The notes below the pieces were generated by a model. The model made no database searches, was not told where the DNA came from, and saw nothing but the letters and a program-made list of their open reading frames with translations. DNA of 64,000 nucleotides. Origin: Maribellus sp. YY47 (GTDB lineage: Bacteria > Bacteroidota > Bacteroidia > Bacteroidales > Prolixibacteraceae). Location: assembly GCF_023111095.1 (NCBI RefSeq), contig NZ_JALGYW010000005.1, forward strand, positions 124,001 through 188,000, read 5' to 3'. Both the position numbers and the translations under genes were made by a program. This document shows positions 1 to 8,303 of this stretch, one piece after another. How positions within the stretch are numbered: position 1 is the stretch's first letter; the number at the start of each line of letters is the position of its first letter.

Positions 1-828
1 GAAGATCCGACTGAATTCTCGGAAAGAATCGCCCGCAACCAGCAGATCCTGTTGCAGGAAGAGTCGCATTTAAGTAAGATTGCTGACCCGTCGGCTGGTT
101 CTTACTACATCGAAAGCCTTACCGAATCGATCGCCGATCAGGCATGGAACCTGTTCCTGACTATTCAGGAAAAAGGCGGATTTATTGCTGCGTTCAAAGA
201 AGGATTTATTCAGGCTGAAATTAAAAAGATGGCAGCTGAACGCGACAGACGTTTTGCTCAACGTCGCGAAAACCTGCTGGGGACCAACCAGTTTCCGAAC
301 TTCAACGAAAAACTGAAACCCGGTTTTGACGGTTCAGTATTCGAACCGGTCGATCTGACCGTTGAAGGCGCTGAAGTGGAGACTTTGAAACCATACCGCG
401 GGGCACAGGCTTTTGAAGCATTGCGTTATTCTACCGATATGTACTCGCAGGATAATAAACGTCCGCTGGCATTTATGTTGACGATCGGTAACCTGGCATT
501 CCGCAAGGCACGCGCACAGTTTAGCTGTAACTTCTTTGCTGTGGCCGGTTTTGATGTACAGGACAATAACGGATTTGCAACCGTTGAAGAAGGTGTTGCT
601 GCTGCTAAAGCTGCCGGTGCCGAAATTGTTGTGATCTGTAGTTCTGATGATGAATATGCTGAAATTGCTCCAAAAGTGGCCGAACTGTTGGATGAGGAAA
701 TTTTGGTAGTTGCAGGAGCTCCGGCTTGTATGGCTGAACTTCAGGAAAAAGGAATTACCAATTTCATTCACGTGAAAAGCAACATTCTGGAGGATCTGAA
801 AGCGTATCAAACAAAATTGGGAATCTAA
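1..828 (+). CDS. mutA: Methylmalonyl-CoA mutase small subunit, C-terminal part (5' end outside window)
   Basis: The reading frame is open from the first base, so the gene starts to the left of the window. The visible part begins inside the catalytic-domain C-terminus, with the family motif DPSAGSYYIES, and ends in a B12-binding-like fold (about the last 130 residues). That domain lacks the DxHxxG cobalamin motif, as expected for the non-catalytic small subunit, which forms a heterodimer with MutB. The enzyme interconverts succinyl-CoA and methylmalonyl-CoA in propionate metabolism in the cytoplasm. mutB follows after 12 bases, so the two are almost certainly co-transcribed. Function is clear from the family motifs and the partner gene. 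Confidence 0.95.
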   Translation, partial: EDPTEFSERIARNQQILLQEESHLSKIADPSAGSYYIESLTESIADQAWNLFLTIQEKGGFIAAFKEGFIQAEIKKMAAERDRRFAQRRENLLGTNQFPNFNEKLKPGFDGSVFEPVDLTVEGAEVETLKPYRGAQAFEALRYSTDMYSQDNKRPLAFMLTIGNLAFRKARAQFSCNFFAVAGFDVQDNNGFATVEEGVAAAKAAGAEIVVICSSDDEYAEIAPKVAELLDEEILVVAGAPACMAELQEKGITNFIHVKSNILEDLKAYQTKLGI

Positions 829-840
829 AAAGCGGAAACT

Positions 841-2997
841 ATGAAACCGAATTTCAAAGACATAAACATAAAAGCAGCCGCTGCTCAAAAAGATTTGGGC
901 GACTGGACTGCAAAAAACAATATCAAAAAAGACTGGATCACTCCCGAGCAGATTCCGGTAAAACCGGTTTATACGAAGGAAGATCTGGAAGGCATGGAGC
1001 ATCTGAACTATGCTGCCGGTGTTGCTCCTTATTTGCGTGGACCTTATTCCACGATGTACGTAATGCAACCCTGGACCATCCGTCAGTATGCAGGATTTTC
1101 TACTGCTGAAGAATCAAACGCTTTCTACCGTAGAAACCTCGCTGCCGGTCAAAAAGGTTTGTCGGTTGCATTCGACCTTGCTACACACCGCGGATACGAC
1201 TCGGATCACCCGCGTGTAATTGGCGATGTTGGTAAGGCTGGTGTGGCTATCGACTCAATCCTCGATATGAAAATCCTGTTCGATCAGATTCCGCTTGATA
1301 AAATGTCGGTATCGATGACCATGAACGGAGCTGTGCTTCCGATTATGGCATTCTACATTGTAACCGGTCTGGAGCAGGGTGCAACATTGGAACAGCTTTC
1401 CGGAACCATTCAGAACGATATTCTGAAAGAATTCATGGTACGTAACACTTACATTTACCCGCCGGAGTTCTCGATGAAAATCATTGCTGATATTTTCGAG
1501 TTTACTTCGCAAAACATGCCGAAGTTCAACTCTATTTCCATTTCGGGTTACCATATGCAGGAAGCCGGTGCTACAGCCGATATTGAAATGGCATACACGC
1601 TGGCCGATGGTTTGGATTATCTCCGGACGGGTGTTAAAGCCGGTTTGGATATCGACGCTTTCGCTCCGCGTTTGTCGTTCTTCTGGGCCATTGGTATGAA
1701 CCACTTTATGGAAATTGCGAAAATGCGTGCTGCCCGTATGATCTGGGCAAAACTGGTGAGCCAGTTCAATCCGAAAAACCCAAAATCGATGGCTTTGCGT
1801 ACACACTCGCAAACATCGGGATGGTCGCTTACTGAGCAGGATCCGTTTAACAACGTAGGCCGTACAGCTATTGAAGCGATGGCAGCAGCACTGGGTCACA
1901 CCCAGAGTTTGCATACCAACGCACTGGATGAAGCTATTGCATTGCCAACCGACTTCTCGGCCCGTATTGCACGTAACACCCAGTTGTACATTCAGCAGGA
2001 AACCGAAGTTTGCCGTTCGCTTGATCCATGGGCAGGTTCTTACTATGTTGAAAGCCTGACACACGAACTGGCTCAGAAAGCATGGGCGCTGATCGAGGAA
2101 GTGGAAAAACTGGGAGGTATGGCAAAAGCCATCGAAACCGGTGTTCCGAAAATGAGAATCGAAGAAGCTGCTGCACGTGCACAGGGTAAGATCGACAGCG
2201 GTACACAAACCATTGTTGGTTTGAACAAATACCGTCTCGAAAAAGAAGATCCGATCGATATTCTGGAAGTGGACAACACAGCTGTTCGTTTGTCGCAGAT
2301 CGAGCGTTTGAAAAAGCTGCGTGCCGAGCGTAACGAGGCTGAAGTTCAGGAAGCATTGGCAGCCATTACCAAAGCCGCTGAAACAGGAGAGGGTAACTTG
2401 CTGGCACTTTCGATTGAAGCAGCGAAAAAACGTGCATCTTTGGGTGAAATTTCAGATGCCTGCGAAAAAGTGGCAGGTCGTTATAAAGCAGTAATCAGAA
2501 CGATTGAAGGCGTGTACAAAGCAGAAGCAAAAGATAAGTCAGAATTCCAGGATGCCCAGGAACTGGCTAAGAAGTTCGCGGAAATGGAAGGCCGTCAGCC
2601 AAGGATTATGATTGCCAAAATGGGTCAGGACGGACACGACCGCGGTGCAAAAGTAGTGGCAACCGGTTATGCCGATATCGGTTTCGACGTGGATATGGGA
2701 CCGCTGTTCCAGACCCCGGAAGAAGCTGCCAAGCAAGCCGTTGAAAACGACGTTCACGTGGTAGGTGTTTCTTCACTGGCTGCAGGACACAAAACACTGG
2801 TTCCGGCCATTATCGAGGAGCTGAAAAAACTGGGTCGCGACGACATCATGGTGATTTGCGGTGGTGTTATTCCTCACCAGGATTACCAATACCTCTACGA
2901 TGCAGGTGCGGTAGCCATCTTCGGTCCGGGTACCAGCGTAGCAGGTGCCGGTAAAAAGATCCTTGAGATTTTGATCGAAGCTTACAAAGAGAATTAA
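841..2997 (+). CDS. mutB: Methylmalonyl-CoA mutase large (catalytic) subunit
   Basis: This is a full-length 718-residue protein, typical of the family. The N-terminal TIM barrel carries the substrate-binding segments (RGPYSTMY near residue 60; [19 protein letters not shown] near 320; [11 protein letters not shown] near 398). The C-terminal cobalamin domain has the base-off B12 motif D597-x-H599-x-x-G602, where His599 is the lower axial ligand. It carries out the adenosylcobalamin-dependent carbon-skeleton rearrangement between (R)-methylmalonyl-CoA and succinyl-CoA. It sits 12 bases behind mutA and is followed by a strong intrinsic terminator, so the pair ends its transcription unit here. Nothing is unusual in the sequence. 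Confidence 0.98.
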   Translation: MKPNFKDINIKAAAAQKDLGDWTAKNNIKKDWITPEQIPVKPVYTKEDLEGMEHLNYAAGVAPYLRGPYSTMYVMQPWTIRQYAGFSTAEESNAFYRRNLAAGQKGLSVAFDLATHRGYDSDHPRVIGDVGKAGVAIDSILDMKILFDQIPLDKMSVSMTMNGAVLPIMAFYIVTGLEQGATLEQLSGTIQNDILKEFMVRNTYIYPPEFSMKIIADIFEFTSQNMPKFNSISISGYHMQEAGATADIEMAYTLADGLDYLRTGVKAGLDIDAFAPRLSFFWAIGMNHFMEIAKMRAARMIWAKLVSQFNPKNPKSMALRTHSQTSGWSLTEQDPFNNVGRTAIEAMAAALGHTQSLHTNALDEAIALPTDFSARIARNTQLYIQQETEVCRSLDPWAGSYYVESLTHELAQKAWALIEEVEKLGGMAKAIETGVPKMRIEEAAARAQGKIDSGTQTIVGLNKYRLEKEDPIDILEVDNTAVRLSQIERLKKLRAERNEAEVQEALAAITKAAETGEGNLLALSIEAAKKRASLGEISDACEKVAGRYKAVIRTIEGVYKAEAKDKSEFQDAQELAKKFAEMEGRQPRIMIAKMGQDGHDRGAKVVATGYADIGFDVDMGPLFQTPEEAAKQAVENDVHVVGVSSLAAGHKTLVPAIIEELKKLGRDDIMVICGGVIPHQDYQYLYDAGAVAIFGPGTSVAGAGKKILEILIEAYKEN

Positions 2998-3037
2998 GCT
3001 AAATACAAGACTCAATATTTGAAGTCGCTATATACCG

Positions 3038-3074
3038 AAAGCCGGTCCCGTTTGGGGCTGGCTTTTATTTTTAA
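3038..3074 (+). terminator. Intrinsic terminator after mutB
   Basis: A 12-bp stem (arms 3038-3049 and 3054-3065, two G-T wobbles, GTTT loop) is followed by a T-rich stretch. It lies 40 bases past the mutB stop codon and separates mutAB from the toxin-antitoxin pair. Confidence 0.85.
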
Positions 3075-3095
3075 ATATGTTTTGCATTATTTTTG

Positions 3096-3103
3096 TAGCT
3101 TTG
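3096..3103 (+). promoter_or_regulatory. Candidate -7 promoter box for the toxin-antitoxin pair
   Basis: TAGCTTTG matches the Bacteroidota -7 consensus TAnnTTTG and lies 22 bases before the antitoxin start codon, after the mutB terminator. No well-spaced -33 TTTG is visible, so this is an inference from position and one box. Confidence 0.45.
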
Positions 3104-3125
3104 TAAGAGTTAAGTATTTACAAAA

Positions 3126-3314
3126 ATGAAGTCAATTACAATAAATATCAATAACGACAAGCTGGCTGATAAAGTTATACGTTTGCTGAAGTCGTTTAAA
3201 GATGAAGGATTGGAAATTGTTTCTAAAGAAGATATGAACGATTTAAAACTTCTCAGGGCAACCCGAAACGAGGAATCCATTCCATTCGACGAATATCTCG
3301 AAAATGGAGATTAG
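3126..3314 (+). CDS. Putative type II antitoxin
   Basis: This 62-residue acidic protein is not assignable to a named antitoxin family by eye. It has a short beta-like start (SITININN), a helical middle and an acidic C-terminus (PFDEYLENGD). The call rests on context: it overlaps the start of a RelE/ParE-type toxin by 11 bases, the usual antitoxin-first arrangement with translational coupling. Antitoxins of this size in Bacteroidota typically neutralise the toxin through the C-terminal tail and repress the operon through the N-terminus. The start ATG follows an A-rich leader. Confidence 0.7.
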   Translation: MKSITININNDKLADKVIRLLKSFKDEGLEIVSKEDMNDLKLLRATRNEESIPFDEYLENGD

Positions 3315-3549
3315 AATTCGTCAATCAGCCATTAAAGATTTAAAACGGATTAGCCCTGACCATAGAAAGAAAATTCACACAAAAATTATTTCCCTAAAAG
3401 ATTTCCCCAACGTTTCAAACGTTAAAAAACTCACCCATTTTGAGCCGGCTTATCGCTTTCGAATTGGTGATTATCGCATTTTATTCGATGTAATTGATGA
3501 TTGCGTTGAAATTGGTAGGGTTCTTCACCGAAAAGAAAGTTATAAATAG
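3304..3549 (+). CDS. RelE/ParE family toxin
   Basis: This 81-residue basic protein has the RelE/ParE fold signature: an N-terminal helix with alternating basic residues (SAIKDLKRISPDHRKKI), a central KLTHFEPAYRFRIGDYRILF strand pair and a C-terminal RVLHRKESYK. In RelE-type toxins the conserved Arg, His and Tyr residues of this region take part in ribosome-dependent mRNA cleavage; ParE-type relatives instead target gyrase. The C-terminal HR..SYK pattern fits RelE better, but the target is not provable from sequence. It overlaps the antitoxin gene by 11 bases. Its stop codon begins just inside a 14-bp direct repeat. Confidence 0.85.
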   Translation: MEIRIRQSAIKDLKRISPDHRKKIHTKIISLKDFPNVSNVKKLTHFEPAYRFRIGDYRILFDVIDDCVEIGRVLHRKESYK

Positions 3550-3561
3550 TTTTCTGCGATT
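3548..3561 (+). repeat. 14-bp direct repeat, left copy
   Basis: AGTTTTCTGCGATT begins at the toxin stop codon and recurs exactly at 3987-4000. The two copies bracket the gene-free stretch between the toxin and the LytTR regulator. Confidence 0.7.
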
Positions 3562-3986
3562 CTTGTTATGTGTTGGCTTTCAATATATCGCAAAAACGTT
3601 TGTTTGCTTCGTTGAATCCGACTCATACTGAGTTGTTGTTTTAATTGTGATGTCTGGTTTTTATTAAAATCCAACCCGTACCGGCTTGCTGCTTTGGGTT
3701 GAAATCATGTGTCTGTCGAAGTATAAAAGATGTAATTTTTCAAACTTCTCCGCTGAAGGTTGGGTGTTGGTTTTAGTGCTTGTGAACTATGTGATAATGA
3801 ATTTTCAAGGCTGACTTGTAGGAAAATGGTAAATCATGCCAACACAGATTTAGCGAAATTTATGCGTAAAAGTCTTGTTGCGATTACGAAGTCGAATCAT
3901 TCAATTTTTGCTACCTGTATTCAACCGCTTATTCATTGAAAGGCTACGTTTATCAAGTGTTTCGTACCGTTGATTCATACGCGCAC

Positions 3987-4000
3987 AGTTTTCTGCGATT
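3987..4000 (+). repeat. 14-bp direct repeat, right copy
   Basis: This is an exact second copy of AGTTTTCTGCGATT (first copy at 3548-3561), placed 6 bases before the TATATTTG promoter box of the LytTR regulator. Confidence 0.7.
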
Positions 4001-4005
4001 AATCC

Positions 4006-4013
4006 TATATTTG
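4006..4013 (+). promoter_or_regulatory. -7 promoter box of the LytTR two-component operon
   Basis: TATATTTG matches TAnnTTTG exactly. It ends only 7 bases before the ATG at 4021, so the transcript would have almost no leader. No correctly spaced -33 TTTG was found. Confidence 0.5.
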
Positions 4014-4020
4014 TCGTTAA

Positions 4021-4815
4021 ATGACATCGTATAACGCCATAATAATCGACGACGAAGTTAATGTTCAGCAAGCCCTTCAACTATTGGTGGGGCGTTATTG
4101 TCCTGAAATTAACATTTGTGGAACCGCAGGATCGGGAGCTGCCGCCCGCGAATTATTGAAGCAGTTCGATGTACAGCTCATTTTCCTGGATATCTCGATG
4201 CCGGGAGAAAATGGTTTCGAGTTTCTCTCCAAAATTCAGAAGGAGAATTATGCCATTATTTTTACCACTGCCTACGAAGAGTATGCGTTGCGTGCCATAA
4301 AGGCAAATGCCATCGATTACCTCTTGAAACCCATCGATCCGATGGAGTTGAAAGAAGCTGTGGGCAAAGCAACTTCGCACCTCGATCTGCGCCGGCAGAA
4401 CCTGAAAATGCAGCAGACCTACGGTCAGTCGTTGGAAAACCTGGCAGAACAAACCAGCGAAGGGATCGAATATCCGAAGAAGATTACCGTGGTGGAAAAG
4501 TTCGGATTCCAGATTATTGAAGCAGAAAAAATTAAATACCTCGAAGCAGACGCTAACTATTGTATTATTCATATTTCCGGACTGGAGAAAATTGTGTCGA
4601 GTAAGTCGTTGGGCGAGTTTGAAAAGATACTGGACCCAAATGTGTTTTTTCGGATTCACAAATCTACAATCATCAATATGATTTATCTGAAGGGATTCTC
4701 GAGTTTCCAGGGGGCTTACGCCATTTTAGACGACAATACCAAATTGGCGATATCGCGGAGGAGAGCCATTGAGTTCAAGGAAGCAGTAGGTCAGTTTTCT
4801 AAATCACTCGATTAG
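4021..4815 (+). CDS. LytTR-family response regulator
   Basis: This 264-residue cytoplasmic DNA-binding response regulator has an N-terminal receiver (residues 1-125). The acidic pair is D10/D11, the phosphoacceptor is D57 in LIFLDISMPG, and a conserved KP pair lies in DYLLKPID. The C-terminal LytTR domain (about 150-260) shows the family sequence IKYLEADANYCIIH and FFRIHKSTIINM. It would be phosphorylated by the histidine kinase encoded immediately downstream, whose GTG start overlaps the TAG stop by one base. LytTR regulators bind tandem direct repeats; the targets cannot be read from this window. The ATG is preferred because the receiver begins only six residues later. Confidence 0.93.
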   Translation: MTSYNAIIIDDEVNVQQALQLLVGRYCPEINICGTAGSGAAARELLKQFDVQLIFLDISMPGENGFEFLSKIQKENYAIIFTTAYEEYALRAIKANAIDYLLKPIDPMELKEAVGKATSHLDLRRQNLKMQQTYGQSLENLAEQTSEGIEYPKKITVVEKFGFQIIEAEKIKYLEADANYCIIHISGLEKIVSSKSLGEFEKILDPNVFFRIHKSTIINMIYLKGFSSFQGAYAILDDNTKLAISRRRAIEFKEAVGQFSKSLD

Positions 4816-7718
4816 TGCGGAGCATTCTGGTCATACTACTTTTATTGTTCCTCCAAATTACTGCTTCGTTATGTCAAAATCCTTTTGTAACCAACTATTC
4901 AGTCACCGATGGTCTTCCCACCAGTAAAATTTATTGTGTTGAACAGGACAGCCGGGGCTTCATGTGGTTTGGAACCGATAAAGGGGTAATTCGTTACGAT
5001 GGACGCAATTTCCTGCTCTTTTCTGAAGATGACGGGCTGAACTACAACATGGTTGTCCGCATTAAAGAAGATGTAGAGGGACGTTTGTGGTTTTTGAACC
5101 TGGATGGGTCAGTAAATTTTTATTACCAGAATAAAGTGCACAACGAGGAGACGGATCCTTTTCTGAAAGATTTGAAGGCCAATTTTATGTACCACGATTT
5201 TCTTCAGGTCGCCGACTCTACCATTTATTTCTATAATGGGAATTCAGAAGTAAGTGCCGTTAAAAATCAGAAATACATCGATTATATCGATCTCGACATG
5301 CTGAATAGCAATAAGACTACTGCATTGTATATGAATGAGACTCCTGATAAGCATCTGTATGTGTGGACATCGACAGGAAACTACGAGATGGAAAACCTTA
5401 ACAAGGTGCTTCGGCGAATCGAATTACCGATGCTGCAAGCCAGGGTCTTCCCTCAGAACGATCACGAGGTTTTTTCGGTGGACAGGGCCGGGAATGTCAG
5501 CCTTTTCAGGGATTTTAAACTGGTCGACAGAAGTTTCCTAAATGTTGGGAGCCGATTTGTGAACGCTATTCTGCGAGACGAGGATGGATTACTGTGGGTT
5601 TCCGTATTTGATAAAGGCGTTTATTGTTATCGCGGAAAAGAACAGGTCTTGTTTCTTAATATTGAAGCGCCTCAGAATTTCGTTTTGGACGGTGAAAGCA
5701 ATATATGGACAGGTTCAAATAAAGGAATCTACAAAATAAGCCGGGATATTGTAAAATATTCGTTTCTGGGAACGGATAGATTTGATGGCAAAGGTATTAC
5801 CGGGATTTCGGGTTCAACACCCGACGGAATTTGGGCAACGAACGGTGAACGAATTTTCTTTCTGAAAGGAAACGAAATTTACAAAAGCGACACCTTGTTT
5901 AACCAAACAGAATTAACAACCCTGCATCATCTTGAAAACAATACGCTGCTTGTGCATGGCAGGATGACCCGTTTGTTTACATTGAAGAAACCGACTTTCG
6001 ACGAGCGGCACAAGAAGATTGCGTTTAAAGATGTTCTTGGTTCCAATTTTTTGCTGAGGAAATCGGTGGTCGACAGATATCGCAATGTCCTTTATTCGTT
6101 CGATAATGATTTCGTTATAGAATTGGATCTTGACAATGATTCATCTGCGCATTTAAGTTTTAATGAAGGTAGAATCAGTAATGTTTTGGTGAACAACAAA
6201 AAACAGGTGGTAGTGAATGCGGCAACCAATTATGTCGTCGATGAAAACCGGATTATTCATGCACAAAACATATATAATCGTTTTAACGGGAAATTTATAG
6301 TATCGCATTTGATTCTGGATCCCGAAAATGAGATTTTCAATTTAATCGGGAATGAACTTTATCTTCAGCATGGCGATGACTTTTATGAGGTTTTAGGGAA
6401 TAGCCGCGACCAGGTAGACTTTCGGATTCGCGGGATGGCTTATTCGGGCAGCACCCTGTTTTTCTTTACCGAAAAAACCATCTATTTTATTAATAATCCG
6501 CTAACGGTAATTAACGGCAAAAAACCAGCGCTAAACCGCCTGAACAACGAGTTCCACAACATTAACGAAATTCAATGTTTTGACAACAGGTTGTACGTTG
6601 GTTCCGATAACGGAATGACGATCATTCCGGTAGAAGAGTGTGTGAATGCAAATTACCAACCAGTAAAACCTTATTTTGCCCGGGTTTCGCTCGACGATAA
6701 ACCTGTTGATATTACCACCGGAATGGTGGCGTATAAAGACAAAAACAGGTTGAATATTGAGTTTGCCAGTATTAACTTTTCTTCAATACCTTCCAACTAC
6801 GCCTATATGCTGGAAGGAGTCAACAACGATTGGATAAGTGGTACCGAAACTCAGGTTGTTTACATGAATCTGAAGCCGGGAAAATATACTTTCAAGCTCA
6901 AGTCGAGAAAGAATATGGAGGAATACAGCGATGTGATCGAGCTCCCGATTGAAGTTGTTCCAACAATATGGCAGCGGTTAATCACAAAGATTTTTATCGT
7001 TGTGCTCCTGCTGCTGGTGGGCTTTTTATTCATTCGTGAATACTATCGTCAGGAAATTAAAGCCCGCGAAAAGGATTATCAGCTGGCTACCATTGAACAC
7101 CGGGCTCTTCAGTCGATGATGAATCCGCATTTTATTTTTAATTCATTGGGCTCTATTCAGAAATTCCTGTTGGAAAATAAGGCAGATGAGGCGGGGAGTT
7201 ATCTTTCTCAGTTTGCACGCTTAATTCGCCAAACCATGAATTCTATAAAATCGAATTCGGTATTGCTGGATGATGAGGTGGACAGACTAAGGAATTACAT
7301 TGAGCTGGAACAATTCAGAATGGACCACAAATTCGATTACGCTATAGAACTTGATGAAAAACTGGAGGAGGATGACTATAATATCCCTTCGATGATTGTT
7401 CAGCCGTTTGTGGAGAATGCTATCTGGCATGGAATTTCTTCCTTGCAGGAAAAGGGATTTATAAGGGTGGTTTTTCAGTATGTCGATGAAAAAAGCATCC
7501 GGATACTGGTGGAAGATAATGGAATCGGTTTTGCTAAATCAAAAGTATATGCACAATCGAAGAACAGTCTGAACATCTCGTCGTCGTTAACAAAGAAAAG
7601 AGTGAAGCTTTTGGGCGAAAAGTATAAAGTTGATACGGTAATAAGCACGGAGGAAAGAACTCCAGGCGCAGAAAATCCAGGAGCACGCATTGTTCTGATA
7701 CTTCCGATTATTGAATAA
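4815..7718 (+). CDS. Propeller-sensor histidine kinase (LytS/YehU-like kinase core)
   Basis: This is a 967-residue membrane sensor. It begins with a signal peptide (RSILVILLLLFLQ region). Periplasmic two-component-regulator propeller repeats follow to about residue 640 (for example GLPTSKIYCVEQDSRGFMWF), then a Y_Y_Y domain (about 640-715), one membrane span near 723-740, and a His_kinase domain with H772 in the NPHFIFN motif. The C-terminal ATPase domain starts at VQPFVENAIWHG. The GTG start is forced, because no other start lies before the signal peptide. The gene overlaps the regulator stop by one base (TAGTG), implying coupled translation. Unlike the hybrid regulator at 30169-34221, this sensor hands the phosphate to a separate LytTR protein. 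The ligand is unknown. Confidence 0.93.
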   Translation: MRSILVILLLLFLQITASLCQNPFVTNYSVTDGLPTSKIYCVEQDSRGFMWFGTDKGVIRYDGRNFLLFSEDDGLNYNMVVRIKEDVEGRLWFLNLDGSVNFYYQNKVHNEETDPFLKDLKANFMYHDFLQVADSTIYFYNGNSEVSAVKNQKYIDYIDLDMLNSNKTTALYMNETPDKHLYVWTSTGNYEMENLNKVLRRIELPMLQARVFPQNDHEVFSVDRAGNVSLFRDFKLVDRSFLNVGSRFVNAILRDEDGLLWVSVFDKGVYCYRGKEQVLFLNIEAPQNFVLDGESNIWTGSNKGIYKISRDIVKYSFLGTDRFDGKGITGISGSTPDGIWATNGERIFFLKGNEIYKSDTLFNQTELTTLHHLENNTLLVHGRMTRLFTLKKPTFDERHKKIAFKDVLGSNFLLRKSVVDRYRNVLYSFDNDFVIELDLDNDSSAHLSFNEGRISNVLVNNKKQVVVNAATNYVVDENRIIHAQNIYNRFNGKFIVSHLILDPENEIFNLIGNELYLQHGDDFYEVLGNSRDQVDFRIRGMAYSGSTLFFFTEKTIYFINNPLTVINGKKPALNRLNNEFHNINEIQCFDNRLYVGSDNGMTIIPVEECVNANYQPVKPYFARVSLDDKPVDITTGMVAYKDKNRLNIEFASINFSSIPSNYAYMLEGVNNDWISGTETQVVYMNLKPGKYTFKLKSRKNMEEYSDVIELPIEVVPTIWQRLITKIFIVVLLLLVGFLFIREYYRQEIKAREKDYQLATIEHRALQSMMNPHFIFNSLGSIQKFLLENKADEAGSYLSQFARLIRQTMNSIKSNSVLLDDEVDRLRNYIELEQFRMDHKFDYAIELDEKLEEDDYNIPSMIVQPFVENAIWHGISSLQEKGFIRVVFQYVDEKSIRILVEDNGIGFAKSKVYAQSKNSLNISSSLTKKRVKLLGEKYKVDTVISTEERTPGAENPGARIVLILPIIE

Positions 7719-8303
7719 GTACATTGCGTATTTACCATTTAAAAATTGAATACTACCGCTTATGCGTCATATGCTACCGAATATTCATCACTAAAAATTG
7801 TCAAATTCTTTTTCTTTAACATTGTATCGTTTTAGTTCGAGTTCTTTATTTCGTGGTAATTAAAAAGACAAAGATACTACCCTCCCACATTATTTGTCCT
7901 TGTTCAATGCTTTAGCGGATCATCTGTCCGATCCTAAACGACTATTTGAATTACTCTTGAAACTGTCCTTCATTGTCCCTTACTACATCGTAAATAGTTA
8001 AACAAAGACATAAAGCGAACAAGGTGCTGAGACAGCCGATCCGACGGGATCGGCTTTTTTTTGCCCTGAATTTATCTGTTCTTTTTCCGACCAATGGTAA
8101 CAACGATGGTTTTAAGATTGCAGTCATTCTTTCATCAAGCATTCCCATTTCTCTTTACTATTCGATTTTTTCTCATCTGGTTAAGCTTTCGAAGATTAAC
8201 CTCTATTTTTTTTGACAGAAATAAGTATTTTAGCCCAACTCAAAAAGGGAAGACAGACAAGATAAAACATATTCAGACTTGCTTTATTCCCGCCTAATTA
8301 AGG
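7719..8303. other. Gene-free 585-base region with an isolated terminator
   Basis: No convincing coding frame is present; short frames at 8024-8215 and 8094-8297 have no homology-like features. The notable content is a perfect intrinsic terminator at 8034-8062, more than 300 bases past the kinase stop, which could close a long 3' untranslated region or a small RNA. The last 80 bases should hold the acyl-CoA ligase promoter, but no exact TAnnTTTG box was found there. Confidence 0.5.
8034..8062 (+). terminator. Isolated intrinsic terminator
   Basis: A perfect 9-bp stem (AGCCGATCC with GGATCGGCT, loop GACG) is followed by eight T residues. It lies 315 bases downstream of the kinase gene and about 240 bases upstream of the next gene on the same strand. 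Confidence 0.85.

Larger units (their letters stand above)
3550..4020. other. Gene-free 471-base region between toxin and LytTR regulator
   Basis: No open frame with coding character, no RNA gene and no clear terminator was seen. It is bracketed by an exact 14-bp direct repeat and ends with a promoter box directly before the LytTR start codon. It could be a remnant of a lost insertion, but no terminal inverted repeats were found inside the direct repeats. Confidence 0.5.

Noticed and set aside
1255-2208. Long open frame antisense to mutB
   Set aside because: It is Cys/His/Phe-rich with no family features and lies opposite a clearly conserved gene; it is a shadow of the mutB codon pattern.
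8020-8062. Possible TPP riboswitch (GGTGCTGAGA next to a terminator)
   Set aside because: Only the short CTGAGA-like piece is present; the second conserved helix with TGAACCTGATC-like and AATGCC-like segments is missing and the next gene is not a thiamine gene.
8024-8297. Two short overlapping open frames before the acyl-CoA ligase
   Set aside because: They overlap an intrinsic terminator and each other, are rich in Phe/Ser/Leu without family motifs, and lack a plausible leader.
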